Shown here piece after piece: positions 1 through 8,477 of a stretch of DNA of 64,000 nucleotides (positions within the stretch are counted from its first letter, which is position 1; every line of letters starts with the position of its first letter). Origin of the DNA: Allomuricauda sp. (GTDB lineage Bacteria; Bacteroidota; Bacteroidia; Flavobacteriales; Flavobacteriaceae); NCBI RefSeq assembly GCF_028280385.1, contig NZ_JANQLX010000015.1, positions 310,001 through 374,000 of the forward strand, given 5' to 3'. The notes beneath the pieces were generated by a model, which was not told the origin of the DNA, did no database searches, and saw only the letters and a program-made list of their open reading frames with translations. A program made the position numbers and the translations under genes.

Positions 1-39
1 TTGGAGGCGGTTAAAAAATTGATAATTCAAAGGTTTGGT

Positions 40-348
40 CTATACCAATTTTTCGGGAGGTGGGAGCAGTATTTCCCGCATTACATCGGAATGAAGGGAT
101 GGGTTTTCAGAGTTTTCAACGGTAGTACGCTGGTTCCAAAAACTATGTTCTGTGGAAAAAGGGCCCATAAACAGGTCTTTTTCACCAAACTTTTTTTCGG
201 ACTCCTTTTCTTGTTTTTTTTCTTCGTCACCAGAATCCAAATGCATGGCAATGGAGCAATCCTTATCCACTAAAGGTGCTACGGAGGGTGCCAATATGGA
301 AAATATCAGCATTAGGCAAATAAAAGGATGCGCTACGGCCTTAAACAT
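40..348 (-). CDS. Small secreted or membrane-anchored protein, unknown
   Basis: Product not recognised. Reading from the ATG at 348 gives 102 residues. A TTG seven codons upstream would overlap the -7 promoter element at 367-374, so the ATG is preferred. Residues 4-27 are hydrophobic and look like a signal peptide or signal anchor. A single Cys31 follows, then a very charged Glu/Lys run at about 39-57, and the protein ends in a proline-rich tail (LLPPPEKLV). It lies 59 bp downstream of batE on the same strand but appears to have its own promoter, so it may be independent of the bat operon. No catalytic motif is visible. Confidence 0.6.
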   Translation of the reverse strand: MFKAVAHPFICLMLIFSILAPSVAPLVDKDCSIAMHLDSGDEEKKQEKESEKKFGEKDLFMGPFSTEHSFWNQRTTVENSENPSLHSDVMREILLPPPEKLV

Positions 349-366
349 TCGGGATGACGTTTTAAA

Positions 367-374
367 CAAAAATA
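367..374 (-). promoter_or_regulatory. Candidate -7 promoter element
   Basis: The minus strand reads TATTTTTG, an exact match to the Bacteroidota -7 consensus TAnnTTTG, 18 bp before the ATG at 348. No TTG is seen at the expected -33 distance, so this is a partial promoter match. Confidence 0.35.
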
Positions 375-407
375 ATCGTATGACCCATTATTTCTGTTAA
401 ATATAAT

Positions 408-1169
408 TTAAAAATCCTTCAGCAGCCGTATATTTTCGTTGAGAAGCCAGCCAGTTTGGCCATCGGCCAAGCGAATTTTGTTCCAATTGTTTAACTTTTC
501 CAATACGTTGACCTTGGTGCCTTCGTGCAAGGTGAACACCACTTCGCTATTGTTGTTTGGTTCTGAACTGATCTTTACTTCCGAAGTAAATATGATGGCT
601 GGATTATCGTTCTTAAACTCCTGGAATTGCAAATAGGCCAATAGAACACACAGCACTCCCAATATCAGGGAAAAAATACTTGTAATGAATGCAATCCGCT
701 TTTGGGAGGCCATTCGAAGAAAAAAGTACGCCAGATAGGCCACCACAAATAGAATTATCAAGCTTACGGCCAGATAGGACCACTGATCAAACGACAGGAA
801 GTTGACAACTCCGTTGTAGAAAGCCCCAATATCCGTTTTTGGCATTTCCTCAATCGCATCCAAACGCATGTTTTGTGCATACCCTAAGTTGTTCAGGATT
901 TCTTTGTCGTTGGGTTTTAAAAGCAGGGCCTTTTCATAATTGTAGATACTTGGACCAATGGCATTCAGTTTGTAATGACAGTTGCCCAAATTGAAATACA
1001 GTTCTGCGGAATGCTCTCCTTTCTTTAGGATTTCCTCGTAATTTTCAATGGCCTTGGTGTATTCCCCTTGGTTATAAAAATCCGTGGCCTCTTTAAAAAG
1101 TGCACTGCTCTGGGCCTTTCCAATAAAGGCAAACAAACAGAAGACTATGGTACAAATCAGTTTTCTCAT
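408..1169 (-). CDS. batE: BatE-like TPR and SH3 protein
   Basis: Last gene of the bat (Bacteroides aerotolerance) cluster, 253 residues. A signal-like N-terminus (1-19) is followed by TPR repeats at about 22-100 (ELYFNLGNCHYKL is a TPR core). Two membrane segments lie at about 130-151 and 160-180. A bacterial SH3-like domain covers about 195-250 and contains the WNKIRLADGQTGWL motif typical of SH3b folds. The ATG overlaps the batD stop by 4 bases, so translation is probably coupled. The role is inferred from family and neighbours: a periplasmic/membrane scaffold working with BatA-D. The exact function of Bat proteins is not settled. Confidence 0.85.
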   Translation of the reverse strand: MRKLICTIVFCLFAFIGKAQSSALFKEATDFYNQGEYTKAIENYEEILKKGEHSAELYFNLGNCHYKLNAIGPSIYNYEKALLLKPNDKEILNNLGYAQNMRLDAIEEMPKTDIGAFYNGVVNFLSFDQWSYLAVSLIILFVVAYLAYFFLRMASQKRIAFITSIFSLILGVLCVLLAYLQFQEFKNDNPAIIFTSEVKISSEPNNNSEVVFTLHEGTKVNVLEKLNNWNKIRLADGQTGWLLNENIRLLKDF

Positions 1170-2947
1170 AGTTGCTTGTCCAATTTGGAGATTACTTCAC
1201 TGGCCTTTTCATAATCGTTTTGCATCTGCACATCCGAAAAAGGACTATATCTTGCCATTTCACAGTTCTTTAGAAGGCTTATAAAACCTTCAATACCTTC
1301 GGGAGCCACATTTTTGTCAACTAAAATACTGGTGATTTTTTCCTTACTGAACTCTGAGGTTTCGATCTTGAGTTTGGCCTTGAGATAATTGTGCAGACCT
1401 TTTTCCAGGGCCACATAAAAGGCTTCTTTGTTGCCCAGTTCTTTTTTGGCTGTAGAGAGGTACTTCCGGGCCAGCCTATTGGCCTGCTTTATACGGTTCC
1501 CAACAACATCACTGGCAATGGCCTCCCGTTTCTTAAATGAAAAAACAGCAATCGGAATCAGCAATAAAGGGACAAAGAGCATCAGATAAAATCTCCGGGA
1601 GCCAAAGAAATAGTCGACACCGATTTTGCTTAAATTGGGATTTAACTTAATAAAATGGAACTGTTTGCCGGTAGGAACAACCAATTGTTTGTTGGAGGCA
1701 ACAGCACTTTCGTTCCCAGAAGAACCCAATGGGCCTTCCAACACCTCAATACTGATTTCCTCAGAATTCAGGGTTACGTATTTGGCCGTTTTTGGATTGA
1801 AATAGCTGAATGAAATACTGGGAATGGGGTATTTGCCACGATATGAGGGTACTATGGTGTAATTATTGGCCACTTTCCCTTCCATACCGGAGCTTGTGGT
1901 CCTAACTTTTTCATCAAATTCAGGTTCGTAGACCTCGAGCGCACTAGGGAGCTCAGGCTCTGGCAATTGAAACAGCTTTAAATTTCCTTTTCCTGTAACT
2001 TCCACCCTGGCCTGTAACGATTCGGAAGCATTGAGCTTCTTTTTACTTGTGGTGACAGAAAAATCAAAGTTGCCCACTGCGCCTCCAAAGTCAACAGGTT
2101 TTCCCGCTTCCGGAAGGGCTTTAATATTCAGAGTTCTCCTACCTGCCGAAACTGTTTTTGTGGTTTGGGTATAAATTCTGCCGCCAAAGAAGTCGCGACG
2201 GTTGGATGGAACATCCACATATATTTCCAAGGAAAGGGGCTCAATATCAAGTTTGCCCGATTTTTGGGGATATAGCACCACTTTTTTCAGAATTACAGAA
2301 ATATAGGGCTTGCCATTATAGGTTGAATTTACCGGCTTGGGTTTCGAAACATCAATTTCCTGACTCCAAAAGTTGTTATAGGTGGGACTGTCCAGGGAAC
2401 GGTAGTTGGTAACCCGGATATTTTGGCCTACGTACAGTTTGTAAACCACGGTTACGGCTTCATTCAAATAGGGGTTGCCGTTGGATACTTCGGCCACAAG
2501 GTGCAAGCTTTCGTCCGCCACATCATCCACCGTTTTTTGATCACTGGGCTTGTCCACTGCAGCAGTTATGACAACCGTCTTGGGCAGGGTTTTATAGACT
2601 TCACCATCAATTTCAATGGTGGCTTGCTTAATATTGAACCTTCCCCGGGCCGTAGGCTCCAAAATATAGGAGTAGGTCTTGGAAAATGTCCTTTTTCCAT
2701 TGATCCAGGAAGAACTAATGGACTGGGACGGACCCATAGCTACTTTAAAACCTTCAAAATCTGGTGGATTGAAGTTGTCGCCATCCTTGTTCATGGTAAA
2801 CTCCACCCGCAGTCGCTCGTTGATTCCAAGTTTCTCCTTGCTGAGATTCATCTCAAAAGAGATTTCATCTTCTTGGGCATACATTGGACTGGCCACAAAT
2901 GTGGAAACACAAAGAAAAAAAACCATCATTTGCCGGGTATGCCGCAT
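1166..2947 (-). CDS. batD: BatD family protein
   Basis: A 593-residue BatD/oxygen-tolerance protein. The ATG at 2947 overlaps the batC stop (TGATG); a TTG two codons upstream is less likely. A signal peptide at about 1-24 ends in SPMYA. A long periplasmic part made of repeated beta-sandwich units follows (LNASESLQARVEVTGKGN is a BatD motif). One membrane segment lies at about 455-475 and a C-terminal helical domain is predicted to be cytoplasmic. Family knowledge suggests it anchors the VWA proteins BatA and BatB. Coupled to batC upstream and batE downstream. Confidence 0.88.
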   Translation of the reverse strand: MRHTRQMMVFFLCVSTFVASPMYAQEDEISFEMNLSKEKLGINERLRVEFTMNKDGDNFNPPDFEGFKVAMGPSQSISSSWINGKRTFSKTYSYILEPTARGRFNIKQATIEIDGEVYKTLPKTVVITAAVDKPSDQKTVDDVADESLHLVAEVSNGNPYLNEAVTVVYKLYVGQNIRVTNYRSLDSPTYNNFWSQEIDVSKPKPVNSTYNGKPYISVILKKVVLYPQKSGKLDIEPLSLEIYVDVPSNRRDFFGGRIYTQTTKTVSAGRRTLNIKALPEAGKPVDFGGAVGNFDFSVTTSKKKLNASESLQARVEVTGKGNLKLFQLPEPELPSALEVYEPEFDEKVRTTSSGMEGKVANNYTIVPSYRGKYPIPSISFSYFNPKTAKYVTLNSEEISIEVLEGPLGSSGNESAVASNKQLVVPTGKQFHFIKLNPNLSKIGVDYFFGSRRFYLMLFVPLLLIPIAVFSFKKREAIASDVVGNRIKQANRLARKYLSTAKKELGNKEAFYVALEKGLHNYLKAKLKIETSEFSKEKITSILVDKNVAPEGIEGFISLLKNCEMARYSPFSDVQMQNDYEKASEVISKLDKQL

Positions 2948-3840
2948 CACCAATCCTTCTCGTTTTTAATTTTTTTGCCTTTGACCTTCTTGGCCTCCAT
3001 TTTTTGCTGCACCTTCTTTTCCTCATTCTGCATGGCCTCTAACAGATTTTGAATTTGCTGTTTGGAGAGTTGGTTGGGTCTGGGCTGTTGTTTTTGATCT
3101 TCGGGTTCGTCTCCTTCATTGGGTTTCTGCTCTTGCTCCTTCTTTTTGTCGCCATCGCCTTCAGCATTTTCCTCGGGTTCATTTTGGCCATTTTCCCCAT
3201 CTTCACCTTCATCCTTGTTCTCATCCTCATTCTGCTCCCCTTCATTGTCCTTGTTGTTGTCTCCCTCGTTGTTCTGATCCTTGTTTTTATCTTGCTGATC
3301 GTTTTGATCCTGCTGATTCTTATCGTCCTGATTTTGATCATTGCTCTGGGGATCGTCTTGCTGGTTTTCCAACATTTTTTTGGCGAGGGCAAGATTGTAG
3401 CGGGTCTCCTCGTCCTTGGGATTATTTCTAAGGGATTCTTTATACGCCTCAACGGCCTTTTGATACTCCTTGTTCTTCATGAACACATTGCCCATATTAT
3501 GGAAGGCCTTGTGTTTGCCTGGTTTTTCCTTGGCTTTTTCACCTGCCTGTTTAAAGCGCCCAAAAGCCTCACCATAGCTTTCGCGATTGTAATATGCGGT
3601 TCCAAGATTAAAAGGGGCCACGGTATTTTCCGAACTTTTGGAAATGGCCCTTCGGTATTCGCCTTCGGCGGTTATAAAATCGTTGGTGGTCAATTCTTTG
3701 TTGGCCTCCCAAGTAAGGTTGGTGGAAGCGTTAAGGGCTTTTTCCGCCTCTTTTGCAGCTTTGTCATCTTGTGCCTGACCCAAAACCGAAATGAGCATCA
3801 GCACTAACATCAATCTTATCTTATGCATCGTCATGTTCAT
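2947..3840 (-). CDS. batC: BatC TPR protein with acidic low-complexity tail
   Basis: 297 residues. A signal peptide spans about 1-23 (ends VLGQAQ). TPR repeats lie at about 75-150 (TAYYNRESYGEAFGRFKQAG and ETRYNLALAKKMLENQ). Residues 159-255 are almost entirely Asp, Glu, Asn, Gln and Lys, a disordered polar stretch. A basic helical C-terminus (about 258-297) follows. The gene overlaps batB by 20 bases from the ATG at 3840; internal ATGs at codons 3 and 5 would shorten this to 14 or 8 bases and are equally possible starts. TPRs usually bind partner proteins; here these are probably the VWA proteins. The low-complexity region also produces long false reading frames on the other strand. Confidence 0.85.
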   Translation of the reverse strand: MNMTMHKIRLMLVLMLISVLGQAQDDKAAKEAEKALNASTNLTWEANKELTTNDFITAEGEYRRAISKSSENTVAPFNLGTAYYNRESYGEAFGRFKQAGEKAKEKPGKHKAFHNMGNVFMKNKEYQKAVEAYKESLRNNPKDEETRYNLALAKKMLENQQDDPQSNDQNQDDKNQQDQNDQQDKNKDQNNEGDNNKDNEGEQNEDENKDEGEDGENGQNEPEENAEGDGDKKKEQEQKPNEGDEPEDQKQQPRPNQLSKQQIQNLLEAMQNEEKKVQQKMEAKKVKGKKIKNEKDW

Positions 3841-4867
3841 TAAAAAGATTTAGTTTTTTCAACCATTTGGTTTTTCGATCCAGCAGGAAAACGTCCAAAA
3901 ATAAAAAGAAAAGACCTATGCCCAAGAACCACTGAAATTGGTCCTTGTATTCGGCAAATTGCTTGGCCTCAAACTCTTTTTTGTCCATTTGGTCCAGTTG
4001 CTCCTTAATGTATTCCACGGCATTTTCCGTGCTGGAACCATCAATATACTCTCCGTTGCCTTCATCGGCAATTTCCGAAAGTACGGCTTCATTGAGTTTG
4101 GTGATCACCACCTCTCCCTTGTTATCTTTTTTGAGCCCTTCCACAATTCCATTTCTTTTAAGCGGAATGGGTGCACCCTTGGGCTTACCAACACCTATGG
4201 TGAATATTCGTATGCCATTTTGAGTGGCTTTGTCCACGGCTTCTATGGTAGATCGTTCAGAATGATCTTCACCATCCGAAACAATAAATAGAACCCTGTT
4301 GGTCTGTTCGGTATCATTGTAATAGGTGCTTGCGAGGTCGATGGCAGCGTTAATGGCCGTTCCTTGTGAGGAAAGCATGTTGGTATTCATGCTCTGTAGA
4401 AACATTTTGGCCGCCCCGTAGTCCGTAGTTATAGGCAGTTGGGGGTACGCCTGACCGGCATAAGCAATAATTCCGATTCGGTCGCTGGCCAATTGATTGA
4501 TGATTTCCGAAACAATCCGCTTCGATTTTTCAAGCCGGTTTGGGGCGATATCCTCGGCCAACATACTTTTGGAGACATCCACGGCAAAAACAATGTCGAC
4601 CCCTTCCCGTTTAACGGTCTCAAGCTTTGTGCCAATTTTGGGGTTGACCAATCCCAGAATCAAAAAGGCCAGTCCCGTTAACAGGAAGAACAGCTTTAAG
4701 GCCGATTTAAAACTGGAGCGGTTCGGAGCCAATCTTCGCAATAGGGAAGCATCCGCAAATTGACGTTGGGTTCTTTTTTTCCAAACTTGAAGGAAAAAGA
4801 AGGCCACGACCATTACAGGCAGTATAGCCAATAGATAGAAATATGCTTTTTCGTCAAATTGGATCAT
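3821..4867 (-). CDS. batB: BatB von Willebrand factor A domain membrane protein
   Basis: 348 residues. Membrane segments at about 9-28 and 56-73 precede a VWA domain at about 90-280, and a third lies near 315-335. The metal-binding MIDAS motif DVSKS is intact at residues 97-101. The loop VSDGEDHS supplies the distal MIDAS aspartate, and a threonine follows in PITTDYGA. Topology of this kind places the VWA domain in the periplasm. Three bases separate this gene from batA upstream and it overlaps batC downstream. It is a paralogue of BatA, and the pair is diagnostic of bat operons. Confidence 0.9.
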   Translation of the reverse strand: MIQFDEKAYFYLLAILPVMVVAFFFLQVWKKRTQRQFADASLLRRLAPNRSSFKSALKLFFLLTGLAFLILGLVNPKIGTKLETVKREGVDIVFAVDVSKSMLAEDIAPNRLEKSKRIVSEIINQLASDRIGIIAYAGQAYPQLPITTDYGAAKMFLQSMNTNMLSSQGTAINAAIDLASTYYNDTEQTNRVLFIVSDGEDHSERSTIEAVDKATQNGIRIFTIGVGKPKGAPIPLKRNGIVEGLKKDNKGEVVITKLNEAVLSEIADEGNGEYIDGSSTENAVEYIKEQLDQMDKKEFEAKQFAEYKDQFQWFLGIGLFFLFLDVFLLDRKTKWLKKLNLFNEHDDA

Positions 4868-4870
4868 CTT

Positions 4871-5869
4871 CTATATAAAGCTTTTAAAAATGGAATTCCG
4901 CAAAGCCCATTCCAACAGCAAAAAAATACCTGCAATGAATATCAGTGGCCGGTATTTTTCATCGTATTTGTAATATTTGAATTCTTCTATCTCGGTTTTT
5001 TCCAGTTTATTGATTTCGTCATAGATTTCTTCCAACTTCTCATTGTCCGTGGCCCTAAAATACTCTCCTCCCGTAACCTCCGCTATTTCCTTGAGCAGTT
5101 CTTCATCAATTTTTACCTGCTGCATACCATATCTAAAAGAGCCATCCCTATGGTAGCCAACCGGGGTCAGTGCGTTTCCGTTGGTTCCCAATCCAATGGT
5201 ATAGGTTTTAATTCCAAATTCTACGGCTAGGTCAGCGGCGGTCTGCGGTTCAATAAAACCGGAGTTGTTCACTCCATCCGTTAAGAGAATGATGACCTTG
5301 CTTATGGCTTTGCTCTCTTTTAATCGGTTTACGGAAGTTGCCAAGCCCATACCTATGGCGGTCCCATCTTCCAGGTCGCCATACGAGATTTCCCGAAGGG
5401 CGTTCAAGACAATGGATTTATCACTTGTTATCGGGGTTTTGGTATAGCTTTCCCCTGCATAGCCCACCAAACCAATACGGTCGTTGGGTCTTTTTTTGAT
5501 GAATTCCCCGGCCACATCCCTAAGGGCCGATAGTCGGTTGGGTTTTAGGTCCCTTGCCAGCATACTTGATGATACGTCTATGGCCATTACAATATCAATA
5601 CCCTTTGTGGTCTTGGTGCGGGTGGAGATATCCTCTATTTGCGGACGGGCCATGGCGGTAATGACCGCGGCCAAGGCCAACAATCGCAAAGCAAAAAGTA
5701 CGGGCTTTAATTTTGATGCCAAGCTACCGATGGTAAAACCCTTGATGCTTGAAATCTTCAAGGAGGCCGCCTCTTCCTTATGTTTGAACAAATACCATAG
5801 CAGTGCTATTGGTAGCAAGAGAAGCAACCAAAAAAACTGTGGATTTGCAAATTCGATATTGTCAAACAT
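4871..5869 (-). CDS. batA: BatA von Willebrand factor A domain membrane protein
   Basis: 332 residues with the same plan as BatB. Membrane segments lie at about 12-28 and 57-73, the VWA domain at about 90-285, and a C-terminal membrane segment near 307-325. MIDAS DVSSS is at residues 98-102, with PITSDKS and LLTDGVNNSG as the other metal-site loops. The ATG is immediately adjacent to the stop of the upstream 553-codon gene. VWA domains mediate metal-dependent protein binding; with MoxR and BatC-E the family is linked to oxidative or envelope stress tolerance. Confidence 0.9.
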   Translation of the reverse strand: MFDNIEFANPQFFWLLLLLPIALLWYLFKHKEEAASLKISSIKGFTIGSLASKLKPVLFALRLLALAAVITAMARPQIEDISTRTKTTKGIDIVMAIDVSSSMLARDLKPNRLSALRDVAGEFIKKRPNDRIGLVGYAGESYTKTPITSDKSIVLNALREISYGDLEDGTAIGMGLATSVNRLKESKAISKVIILLTDGVNNSGFIEPQTAADLAVEFGIKTYTIGLGTNGNALTPVGYHRDGSFRYGMQQVKIDEELLKEIAEVTGGEYFRATDNEKLEEIYDEINKLEKTEIEEFKYYKYDEKYRPLIFIAGIFLLLEWALRNSIFKSFI

Positions 5870-7531
5870 TTATACCTGTGTTTTTACGTCCAATGAGGTT
5901 AAAATCCTAGCTACAATCTGCTCTGCATAATCATCGCCATCTTCCCAGGTAATGATTATTTGTTGCATAAAACCCTTGCCCCCAAATGATAAAATATTGT
6001 ACTTGGCCCTTCTTGATTGATTGTTCACGGGATTTTTAATGTTGCCGGTTCCATAGGTCTTAAGTCCTGCAATCCCTGATTTGGTCTCGAACTCCTCCTG
6101 CTTGGTAATGATGTTTCTGAGACCATACTGTTCAAAGGACGCCAAGGTGGCCCCAATGGCCGCTTCAAAATTGGGGTCCGCTTTTTCTTTATAGGTTACT
6201 GAAGAGGTGGCCACGGAAAATACACCTATATAACTACCATAGGAAAAGGTCTGAAATTCATTTATAAGTTCCTTGGTTTCTTCCGGAAGTTCCATTTCCT
6301 GCCTTACCAGTACATCCGGGGTCTCAATTTCTATTGGGGGATATCCATAAGAACTCGCAACCCACTCACCTTCCAACAATTCCTTGGTAGGATACCCAAA
6401 AACGGTATCCCTTACTTCTTTAAATCCATAATATGCCACGGAAAAGGCACTGCCCAAAACAAGGAGTCCAGCAAAAATGGCGGCGGCCCAAATAATTCTC
6501 TTCCGTTGTTTCTTTTTGGCAAGTTCCAGTTGATATTCCTCCGTTAGCATCAAATCCTCTTCGGTGGGTTCCGGGAGGGCATCATGGGTGCGTACCACAA
6601 TCTGTTCCACGAGTTTGCGGTCCTCTTCGGCCACAGATGTGGAGGGTTTCGATTTTGCGAACTTGACCAAATCCGCCGTTTGGAGAATCTTTTGAAATTG
6701 CCGGATGGTTTCGTCATCCAGATTGAGCTCTCCGGCATCTTTGAGCAATTCCAGTTTGGTAATGAGCTGCGCCGTGGTACTTTCCAATGCGGATACATTT
6801 ACGTCTTCCTCCAGATATGAACGAACAATATCGGTTAGTTCGGAATAGTATTTTTTGTACTCATCCTGTATTAGGTATCTGGAATTCTCTAATTTTTTTA
6901 GTTCCAAAAGAGCACGGTCATAAGGAGGTAGTAGTGCCTCCTTTTCTTCTTCTGTAAGTGGTTTTTTTCTTAGAAAGAACCAATAGACCAGACCTCCTAT
7001 TATGCCCAACGCCAGTAAAATCCATAGAATGGCCATCCATATTTTGGCATAGCTCCTATCTACTTCGATGAGCGGCTTTATATCATACATTTTCTGTTTG
7101 GTGGTATCTACCACCACATCGGCAACCTTAATATTGAAGGAATCGGTGAAGAAGGGTTGTTCATTAATGGCAACTCTCTGGGGCGGAATGGTGTAGGAGC
7201 CACTATCAAATTGGGTAAGGGCGTACACTTGTTGCACGATCATGCGGCTATTGTCCCGTACCGTATCCTTCATAATGGCCTCCACGGTTTCCAAGGGAGA
7301 AAACGTCTGACCTTCTGGGAAATGCACCACATTCAAAGTATCGGTTTCCACTGTAATGGTGTACTGGATTTGCTCCCCGATCTTTATTCCTGCAGTATCT
7401 ATTTGGGCCGTTACCTTGGATTCGGTTTGGGCCATGGTAAGGATAGGGAACAGCATCAGCACCAAAATCCCCAGTAAACGCGAGGGGATTTTACCAATAT
7501 GTTTTAGTACCAGTTTTTCTATCTGCACCAT
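5870..7531 (-). CDS. BatD-like two-TM membrane protein
   Basis: 553 residues, positioned between the DUF58 gene and batA. A hydrophobic N-terminus (about 18-34, ends TMAQ) precedes a BatD-like periplasmic beta domain at about 36-160 (QIDTAGIKIGEQIQYTITVE). TM1 is at 164-187. A charged cytoplasmic helical domain covers about 190-345, TM2 is at 346-368, and a second extracytoplasmic domain follows at 370-553. The start overlaps the DUF58 stop by one base (TAATG). The N-terminal half resembles the small BatD-like protein found here in flavobacterial bat operons. I do not recognise the C-terminal 180 residues; they could be a separate fused domain. Confidence 0.75.
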   Translation of the reverse strand: MVQIEKLVLKHIGKIPSRLLGILVLMLFPILTMAQTESKVTAQIDTAGIKIGEQIQYTITVETDTLNVVHFPEGQTFSPLETVEAIMKDTVRDNSRMIVQQVYALTQFDSGSYTIPPQRVAINEQPFFTDSFNIKVADVVVDTTKQKMYDIKPLIEVDRSYAKIWMAILWILLALGIIGGLVYWFFLRKKPLTEEEKEALLPPYDRALLELKKLENSRYLIQDEYKKYYSELTDIVRSYLEEDVNVSALESTTAQLITKLELLKDAGELNLDDETIRQFQKILQTADLVKFAKSKPSTSVAEEDRKLVEQIVVRTHDALPEPTEEDLMLTEEYQLELAKKKQRKRIIWAAAIFAGLLVLGSAFSVAYYGFKEVRDTVFGYPTKELLEGEWVASSYGYPPIEIETPDVLVRQEMELPEETKELINEFQTFSYGSYIGVFSVATSSVTYKEKADPNFEAAIGATLASFEQYGLRNIITKQEEFETKSGIAGLKTYGTGNIKNPVNNQSRRAKYNILSFGGKGFMQQIIITWEDGDDYAEQIVARILTSLDVKTQV

Positions 7532-8397
7532 TATCCGCGTCGTTTAAAATAGCCCAATAATTTTTTCACATAGCTTTCATCCACCCTGCAACTGATAATT
7601 CCACAGCCCGATTTGGTGAAGGAATCCGAGAAATAGTCCACTTTCTGCTTGTGAAATGCACCATAGGCATTGCGTACCTTTTTGGATCTTGTATTGACCA
7701 GTTGCAGCGCACCGGTTTCTGCATCCTGCATTTGCACCATCCCTAGATTGGGAATGGACTCTTCCTTGGCATCGTAAACCCTAATACCGGTTACATCGTG
7801 TTTGTTGCCCACTATTCGAAGCGTATTGTTGTAATCATCGGCAATGAAGTCGGACAGCACAAACACAATGGCCTTTTTCTTCATTACATTGGTCAAAAAC
7901 TTGAGGGCCTCGGCAATATTGGTCTCACTGCTTTTCGGTGTAAACTCAAGGAGTTCCCTAATAATCCTCAAAACATGGCTCTTCCCTTTTTTCGGCGGAA
8001 TATAAAGTTCCACTTCATCGGAGAATAGGATCAGGCCCACCTTATCGTTGTTCTGAAGTGCGGAAAAAGCCAGGGTGGCGGAGATTTCCGTGACCACTTC
8101 CTTTTTGAATTGATTGGTTGTACCAAACAACTCCGAACCACTCACGTCCACCATTAACATCATGGTAAGTTCCCGTTCCTCCTCAAAGACCTTTACGAAG
8201 GGCTCATTGTATCTAGCGGTTACATTCCAATCTATACTGCGTACGTCATCCCCAAATTGATATTGGCGCACTTCACTGAAAGTCATACCCCTACCTTTAA
8301 AGGTAGAGTGGTATTCCCCACCAAAAATATGGTCGGAAAGACGCCGAGTCTTGATTTCAATTTTACGTACTTTTTTAAGTAACTCTTTTGTATCCAT
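7531..8397 (-). CDS. DUF58 domain protein (MoxR-associated)
   Basis: 288 residues. It carries the hallmark DUF58 signature YQFGDDVRSIDWNVTARY (about 46-63). A VWA-like fold follows with DVSGS at residues 84-88. No membrane segment is evident, so it is probably cytoplasmic. DUF58 genes almost always sit next to moxR and VWA genes, as here; the proteins are thought to be partners or adaptors of the MoxR ATPase. 80 bp separate it from moxR upstream, and it overlaps the next gene by one base. Confidence 0.9.
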   Translation of the reverse strand: MDTKELLKKVRKIEIKTRRLSDHIFGGEYHSTFKGRGMTFSEVRQYQFGDDVRSIDWNVTARYNEPFVKVFEEERELTMMLMVDVSGSELFGTTNQFKKEVVTEISATLAFSALQNNDKVGLILFSDEVELYIPPKKGKSHVLRIIRELLEFTPKSSETNIAEALKFLTNVMKKKAIVFVLSDFIADDYNNTLRIVGNKHDVTGIRVYDAKEESIPNLGMVQMQDAETGALQLVNTRSKKVRNAYGAFHKQKVDYFSDSFTKSGCGIISCRVDESYVKKLLGYFKRRG

Positions 8398-8477
8398 CTG
8401 TAAGCAAACTATGTTTAGCTTTCAGTTTTTGGGTAATGGTAAGTTATTGTTCCGGTGAGGCTTCCGATTGTGCCCTG

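Noticed and set aside
2423-3052. 209-codon plus-strand frame opposite batD and the batC end
   Set aside because: No recognisable domain, and it opposes a well-supported BatD gene in the correct operon frame.
3049-3807. 252-codon plus-strand frame opposite batC
   Set aside because: It is a hydrophobic mirror of the acidic low-complexity region of BatC, with runs of Leu, Val and Ile; batC is supported by TPRs, signal peptide and operon position.
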